From Clitoria ternatea (Eukaryota; Streptophyta; Magnoliopsida; Fabales; Fabaceae): a stretch of DNA of 64,000 nucleotides. The translations under genes were made by a program, and so were the position numbers. Numbering within the stretch: the first letter of the stretch is position 1; every line of letters begins with the position of its first letter. This document shows, in pieces, positions 59,176-64,000 of this stretch. Below the pieces are notes generated by a model. The model worked only from the letters and a program-made list of their open reading frames with translations. It did no database searches and was not told where the DNA came from. The stretch is taken from the NCBI GenBank assembly GCA_037962975.1, contig CM075673.1, positions 126,934,667 through 126,998,666 on the forward strand, written 5' to 3'.

Positions 59176-60299
59176 TCCACTGGTAATCAGTTGTAAATTG
59201 AAATGAGATTTCAAAATAAAAAACAAGTGTATGAATGTATCAAACTCACAACAGAGGGAAATGTTAAACTTACTAAGAAGGTCTCAAACCATCTATCCTG
59301 GACAGTCTTACCAGCATCTGTCCAATAGATTATGGACCATCCCACTAGGCCTTAAAAACCTGAGTAATTGCTTTGGTAGTGTGACTAATTAGCAAAGCTA
59401 TAATAAACCACAATTAGAAATAATCAAACAATATAGACACATAACTGTATACAAGCCAATCAGTTAAAGACTTCAATGTGGTCTAATGACACACGGAGCC
59501 TACCGAAATTTCGGTAGAGTCTTCCCTGTAAATCTAAACTTTCCAAATTTGTACTATTACCCTGTTACATGCAAAAAACTTCCCAGTACAGTTCAATGAA
59601 TACAAATACTAAAAAACTAACATACAACAAACAAATCTAGGTACTATATGAATTATAAGTATGAAACAAGTAACAAGCTACCAACTAGTAAACTTAAAAC
59701 AAACTATATAGTAATGCATACTCGTCTCTGCCCAGCATTGGGACCAAAGTGGGTAGGGAGATGCAGGAGTAGGGCTCGCCTCGAGGCCTAGGTTATCCAA
59801 ACCCAATGGTGAAAGAGTCTGTTATGTTATGGTCTATGGTGGTGAAAGAGTTTGTTATGTTGTGGTGGTCTGTTGTGGTATGATCTACTATGGTTTGGTC
59901 TATTGTGTTGTGGTCTACTGTGGTGTGGTGGTCTACTATGGGGTGACGGTCTGCTTCGGTGTGCTAAGACGGGATCCTCTAGTCTACGAACTACCACCCC
60001 GGTTGAAGTGTAGTCTACATCCTATTATCTGTGGATAAAACCATGAAAATAAGTGGAAAACTATAAATATATGTATATATGCATATATCTTGATAAAGTC
60101 ATACTCTGTGTCTATTTCAGTTTGAAATTCTCCCTCAGTTTTGATGTCACTATGGCTATTTGTTTCAACACGGTCATCAGTCTCGAAATCAGCCCTAGAT
60201 CGTTTTGATTGGGAGACAACCTTTTTGTCAATGTGTTCACCCCCTATAGTGGTAAGTGTCTCATCCAGTATCACTGGATCAATGTTGAACACTAAATGA
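59176..60299 (-). other. CACTA-1 region between its two genes
   Basis: It contains a low-complexity stretch at 59820-59960 (below) and a minus-strand frame at 60292-59984 with an acidic sequence (TDDRVETNSHSDIKTEGEF). The latter may be the C-terminal exon of the transposase gene or the N-terminal exon of the TnpA-like gene. The rest shows no clear features. Confidence 0.4.
59820..59960. repeat. TGTGGTCTAC-type low-complexity repeats
   Basis: Imperfect short repeats of tggtctac(t)gtggtgtgg occur about ten times. On the minus strand they would code for Thr/Pro/Gln-rich sequence interrupted by stops, so a decayed low-complexity exon is likely. Confidence 0.55.
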
Positions 60300-62022
60300 C
60301 TATCATTAAGCTCATTTAGAATGAGCTAATAAGCATCCTTAACCTCATTAGAGACATTATCATTGATCTAACTTCAGGCCTTGGCCTTGATGACTACATA
60401 CCAGTCCCAGTGCCCTCCAGGGAAGTCTGTGTAATAAACCTGCTCGGTTTATTGAGCAAAAATTAAGGGATCAAACCTTTTATATCTACCGCTTTTCTTA
60501 ACCTCAACTAAACTGTAGTTGTCATCAACCTTTGTTCCTACACCGATTATGTTGTCGTACTACTCACATCTGAATAGAACGATATCTCTTCTTAGTCATC
60601 CGAAGAAAGAAACTTCAACAATCTCTGTCAAGACTCCATAGAAGTCTTCCTGTAACTATCCGTTTGTGCCTTTAACATAAACCCCATAGTTATGGGTGTG
60701 CATCCCTTTACTCTATTGGAAATGTTAAACTTGTAGCCATTTACGTGGTAAATTGGCCATTTTTTAACAGTTTTCATTGGCCCCCAAGAAAGAGCTTGGA
60801 GTAAGGGGATTCAATATGATTATTAGGGTCTTGAATCTATTTACAACATAACACATAATAACGTTAGATATGGATAGTTAAAAATTGAACTTTTGATCGT
60901 CCAACCCTATATTTATGGCTACCACAAGGTTGTAAGGAATTCGACTTATTTTAGTTTCTATCTCCATCGGAAAATAGAAAAAAGTAAAAGTGGTCATTTC
61001 TTCCACTAAGTATGCCTCATAAATTGATGTTTCCGTGCATGCTTTGTTTGACACTTTGTCTTTTAAAGAGCGTAGGAATCTAGTAAAACATAAACAACTC
61101 TATGTTGAGTTATATAACATAGTTACAATAAAAGAATTATTGCAAGGAAATTAAGTAATTCTAACGTTTACTTTTCAAACAGATACATCCAACGATATTG
61201 TACTGGACCACCAAATAAGGCCTTGTATGGTAAATGGATAGGAAAATGCTCTATAAAGTAAGAAAAACTAGGTAGGAAAATCTACTCCAACTTACAAATC
61301 AAGACCAGAATACTTTCCTCCATCTTCACAAGTTTCTCCTAGGTTAATGAAGTTGTTGTCAACTCTTTAAAGAAGTGACTAAACTCAACCAATGGTTTCC
61401 AAATGGGTTTCGATAAAGCATGAAATGCGTATGGCAATAGTTGTTGCATAAACACATGACAATAATGACTTTTCATACCAAACATCCTGCCCTTCTTCAC
61501 GTCGACATATCTACTCAAATTAGAAGTAAATCCATCAAAAAGGGTCAACCCATTCATACACACATACAACAATCCGTTGAGGTCTTGTTAATACATATTT
61601 CACATGTGGTTTCAACATTTTTCCACGTCTTGCATCCTTTAATTCCAACTCCTTCCTAGAACACCAACTTGAATGGTCGAATTTTCTCATTATCCTTTGT
61701 TCTCCCCTTGATATCCATCACAATATCAAAAATATTTATAAAAGTATTTCGTTTAGTATGCATCATATCTATGTTATGTCTTAACAACAAGTCTTTCCAA
61801 TATGGCAAATCCCATAATATACTTTGCTTCACCTAGTGGTGTTCCTTCCCATAACCCGTAAACTCCTTAACATTCTTATCCCAGATGTAGAAATACTCAG
61901 AGACTCTCTGCCATACCCATGTACTGGATAACCTACAAGGTGGAGGTGCATTAATAACCTTGTTCTTCTTAAAAGCGGTTTTGTTTTTCCTGAATGGGTG
62001 ATCCAACGATAGGAACTTTCAC
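60300..62022 (-). pseudogene. CACTA-1 TnpD-type transposase, C-terminal part
   Basis: Minus-strand pieces include NTFINIFDIVMDIKGRTKDN (about 61740), a DUF4218-type segment in 61572-61339 (MFGMKSHYCHVFMQQLLPYA, EFSHFFKELTT) and a DUF4216-type end (VDDNYSLVEVKKSGRYKRFD and YYTDFPGGHWDWYVVIKAKA, about 60540-60370). Introns and stops interrupt it. The transposase would excise and reinsert the element. The N-terminal catalytic part is missing because CACTA-2 begins at 62023. Confidence 0.78.
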
Positions 62023-62039
62023 CACTAAAAAAACACCTG

Positions 62040-62620
62040 TTAGCGACGGAAGTAATTGGTCGCTAATCCATGCCATGACCGTCGCTAAAACCATTAGCGA
62101 CGGCATCTCAGACGGGACAGAGGACGTCGCTAAAACCCTCGTCGAAAACACATCAGCGACCACATACATGCCGTCGTTACCATATTGACGGCGTAAGGCC
62201 GTCGCTAAAATCGTCTCTGCCCCAATAACTCCAGCCGTCGCTAAGTGTTGCCATACAGCGACCTCAAGACCCCGTCGCTACTAGCAGCCACCAGCGACCA
62301 CCACACGCCGTCGCTATGGGTACTCATGTAGCGACCACATGATCCGTCGCTGTGGGAAGCCAAGTAGCGACCACGATATTCCGTCGCTGTTTCTTATAAT
62401 ACAGCGACCACTGATGTCCGTCGCTGTTTTTAACAATACAGCGACCACTACATTCCGTCGCTGTTGCTTACAATATAGCGACCACTGAGGTCCATCGCTG
62501 TTTTTAAGAATACAGCGACCACGATATTCCGTCGCTGTTTCTTACAATACAGCGACCACTGAGGTCCGTCGCTGTTTCTAACAATACAGCGACCATCCGT
62601 GTCCGTCGCTAATTGGAATC
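62040..62620. repeat. Subterminal repeats of CACTA-2, partly with a 37-bp period
   Basis: AGCGAC and GTCGCT alternate throughout. From about 62360 to 62615 the spacing settles to about 37 bp, with units of the form tacagcgaccactgangtccgtcgctgttt. Each unit is a small inverted repeat able to form a hairpin. Confidence 0.8.
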
Positions 62621-63031
62621 CTCTTTTTTAGGAAATTGGTTTTAATATTTATATAGGTTTTGTTAAATATTTTATATTTTGTACTGGCTGATAGAATTTT
62701 ATAATTAAATTTAAATAATTTTTTTAAAATATTAAATTATTATTAAAAACAAAATAATAGATTAAATTAATTTATCAAATAGGTTGAATTATTAATGATA
62801 GGTACAATAAGGCTTTTTGATTTGAATGTAATTACCAATAAATATTGACATAAATAAAGAATGACAAAATAAATACTGAATGAAATTTTGGATAAAAACT
62901 AAAAATCAAATATACAATGTGTATAAATAATAAAAATACAATCATGGTGGTGGGGGATCCTGGGGTGGTGGTGGGGGCGCCTGGGAAGTGGGGGGAGGTA
63001 GCCTCGCCATCAACTGCATCAGTAGCTCCTG
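62621..63031. other. CACTA-2 non-coding stretch
   Basis: AT-rich up to about 62930, then GC-rich (gtggtggtgggggcgcc). No gene was recognised apart from the exon that begins at 63032. Confidence 0.5.
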
Positions 63032-63430
63032 CTACTGAGCAAGTTGCCGACGAGTCTCGGCGTGCTGCTCCTCGGCCCGCTGTCGGTCCGCCTCGACTTT
63101 CTGTCGGTCCGCCTCGGCCCGCTCCAACAACAACTGCCTCTGACGTCGCTCCTCCTGTAGCTCATCGTTTAGGTTTTGAATTACCTGAACGACCTCAGTC
63201 TGAAGACCAGAGGAAGACGAAGAGGAAGGGGTCTTCCCCTTTTTCGCCAGCTGCGTGCCGATGCCACCCAATCCAAATACCCTCCCTTTCTTGTTCACAC
63301 CGCCAACAACCTCCATATAGATGGCGTTGTCGTCAGAACAAGAGAGGGTGGGAGGAACCTCCCCTTCAGGAGTGGAGGCCACCAGGTCCGCCTCCTTCTC
63401 GGCCCTCCTGGCCTGATACGCCTCCTGTAA
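63032..63430 (-). CDS. CACTA-2 TnpA-like gene, C-terminal coiled-coil exon
   Basis: The minus-strand frame from about 63430 contains LQEAYQARRAEKEADLV, a Ser-rich linker and a coiled coil at its end (LQEERRQRQLLLERAEADRQ with Gln/Arg heptads, residues about 90-135). It fits the end of a Transposase_24-family protein. The 5' border is set by the acceptor-like ctcctgtaaattc near 63422-63434 and the splice site is uncertain. Confidence 0.6.
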   Translation of the reverse strand, partial: LQEAYQARRAEKEADLVASTPEGEVPPTLSCSDDNAIYMEVVGGVNKKGRVFGLGGIGTQLAKKGKTPSSSSSSGLQTEVVQVIQNLNDELQEERRQRQLLLERAEADRQKVEADRQRAEEQHAETRRQLAQ

Positions 63431-63504
63431 ATTCAAAAACAATGATATAGGATTAGTAAGCTGATTTGTAAATTATAAGCATGTGTCAGTTAAAAGTAAA
63501 TACC

Positions 63505-63603
63505 GCTAGATCCATAGTCTTCTGGTTTACCCATGCACCGGCTTTGTTCTTCTTGGTCATTTGCATGACCTCAAACAAAGAAGGCTCCCGGTGCTCCCTC
63601 AGC
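63505..63603 (-). CDS. CACTA-2 TnpA-like gene, middle exon
   Basis: It codes for LREHREPSLFEVMQMTKKNK and then AGAWVNQKTMDLA on the minus strand, bounded by ag|gagctg at the right and a gt-like tctagc/ggt boundary at the left. It is open here, whereas the CACTA-1 equivalent has a stop. Confidence 0.62.
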
Positions 63604-63691
63604 TCCTGTGGTGGACAAAAAACATTGAGATTATTATTTGTAAACATGTCAGACGAATCATAATAGAAATGTTTAACATAAATATACTTAC

Positions 63692-64000
63692 AAATCTTTT
63701 CTTGTGCTCGAGGGTTGAAATGCTACCCCTAGTGTAAACCGAGGCTGCAGCATCGGCGGCTCTGTTGGCCCTGTTCCGAGCACTCGCCTGCTGGAACGGG
63801 ACCCCGCCCCACTTCTGGACCATCCCGTCCCAATGGTCCTCCGGGATCCAACGAGGGTGCTCACCCTTGTCCCTCACCTTCCAAAGGGTACTCTTGATGA
63901 TTTTGGAGGTCTTTGTGGCAAAGACCTTCCTAATCTCATCAATCATACCCTCCGCCCACTAGTAATCACGCTGTAAAATAAAATGAGAAATCAAAATTAA
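63692..64000 (-). CDS. CACTA-2 TnpA-like gene, upstream exon (incomplete at window edge)
   Basis: Minus-strand coding EIRKVFATKTSKIIKSTLWK, RWIPEDHWDGMVQKWGGVPF, ASARNRANRAADAAASVYTR and GSISTLEHKKR is characteristic of the Transposase_24 family of plant En/Spm-type elements. The frame is open to the donor near 63692. The upstream end lies at or past the window edge. Confidence 0.65.

Larger units (their letters stand above)
57878..62022 (-). mobile_element. CACTA-1: CACTA (En/Spm) transposon, one end visible, interrupted by CACTA-2
   Basis: The left end CACAAGTAAAAAAATACC is a diverged CACTA terminus, followed by subterminal repeats. Minus-strand remnants of a Transposase_24-type protein (58735-59175) and of the TnpD-type transposase (60300-62022) lie inside. 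The transposase reading is cut at 62022 by the terminus of a second CACTA element. The other end is outside the window. Confidence 0.75.
62023..64000 (-). mobile_element. CACTA-2: second CACTA element, right part outside the window
   Basis: It starts CACTAAAAAAACACC at 62023 within CACTA-1 transposase sequence. Subterminal repeats follow, then minus-strand exons of a Transposase_24-type protein that match those of CACTA-1. The two elements are paralogues. The rest runs off the right edge. Confidence 0.78.

Noticed and set aside
62360..62615. 37-bp repeats resembling a CRISPR array
   Set aside because: Spacers are themselves repeated, the units lie at a CACTA terminus, and the genome is eukaryotic.

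Overview
This is a plant nuclear (eudicot-type) genomic window. It consists of one intron-rich host gene surrounded and invaded by transposable elements. The plant assignment rests on LTR retrotransposons with plant Ty1/copia, chromovirus and Tat-type signatures, on hAT and CACTA transposons with plant-type domains, and on a host gene with plant exon structure. No prokaryotic gene, CRISPR array, rRNA or tRNA gene was recognised. The species cannot be fixed from the sequence.

The host gene is a folylpolyglutamate synthase (FPGS, the enzyme that adds the gamma-glutamate tail to folates). It lies on the minus strand, from ATG at 56616 to stop at 16267. Sixteen coding exons with GT-AG junctions join into one frame of 1608 nt (535 residues) with no visible stop. 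The coding sequence is spread over about 40 kb because three introns are loaded with transposons: intron 3 (39850-56117), intron 5 (34722-39297) and intron 13 (17858-31600).

Layout. 1-5830: 3' end of a Tekay/Del-like Ty3/gypsy chromovirus (+) with an LTR of about 4.2 kb. 5831-14443: an older Tat-type Ty3/gypsy element (-) into which that chromovirus inserted; it carries gag, protease, RT, a double RNase H, a partial integrase, two tandem-repeat arrays and an opposite-strand coiled-coil ORF. 14444-16090: AT-rich flank with a diverged duplicated segment. 16090-56880: FPGS. Intron 13 holds copia B, which contains copia A, a hAT element (hAT1) and a small hAT-like element. Intron 5 holds copia C (+) and copia D (-) fused tail to tail. 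Intron 3 holds a RTE-type LINE, split by hAT2, which is split by a chromovirus (gypsy G, TSD GATAT), which is split by copia E (TSD TGTAC): four nested layers. 56978-57479: a hAT-type MITE with a perfect 8-bp TSD upstream of FPGS. 57878-64000: a CACTA element (-) interrupted by a second, related CACTA element that runs off the window.

Only FPGS looks like a working cellular gene. Nearly all transposon genes carry frameshifts, stops, deletions or later insertions; the chromovirus pol at the left edge and the Tat antisense ORF are the main open frames left. I found no clear evidence of a wholly new biological system. The most interesting signals are the intact gene threaded through nested insertions, transposons lying within about 35-45 nt of splice sites, the antisense Tat ORF, and the hidden repeat structure inside the 4.2-kb LTR.
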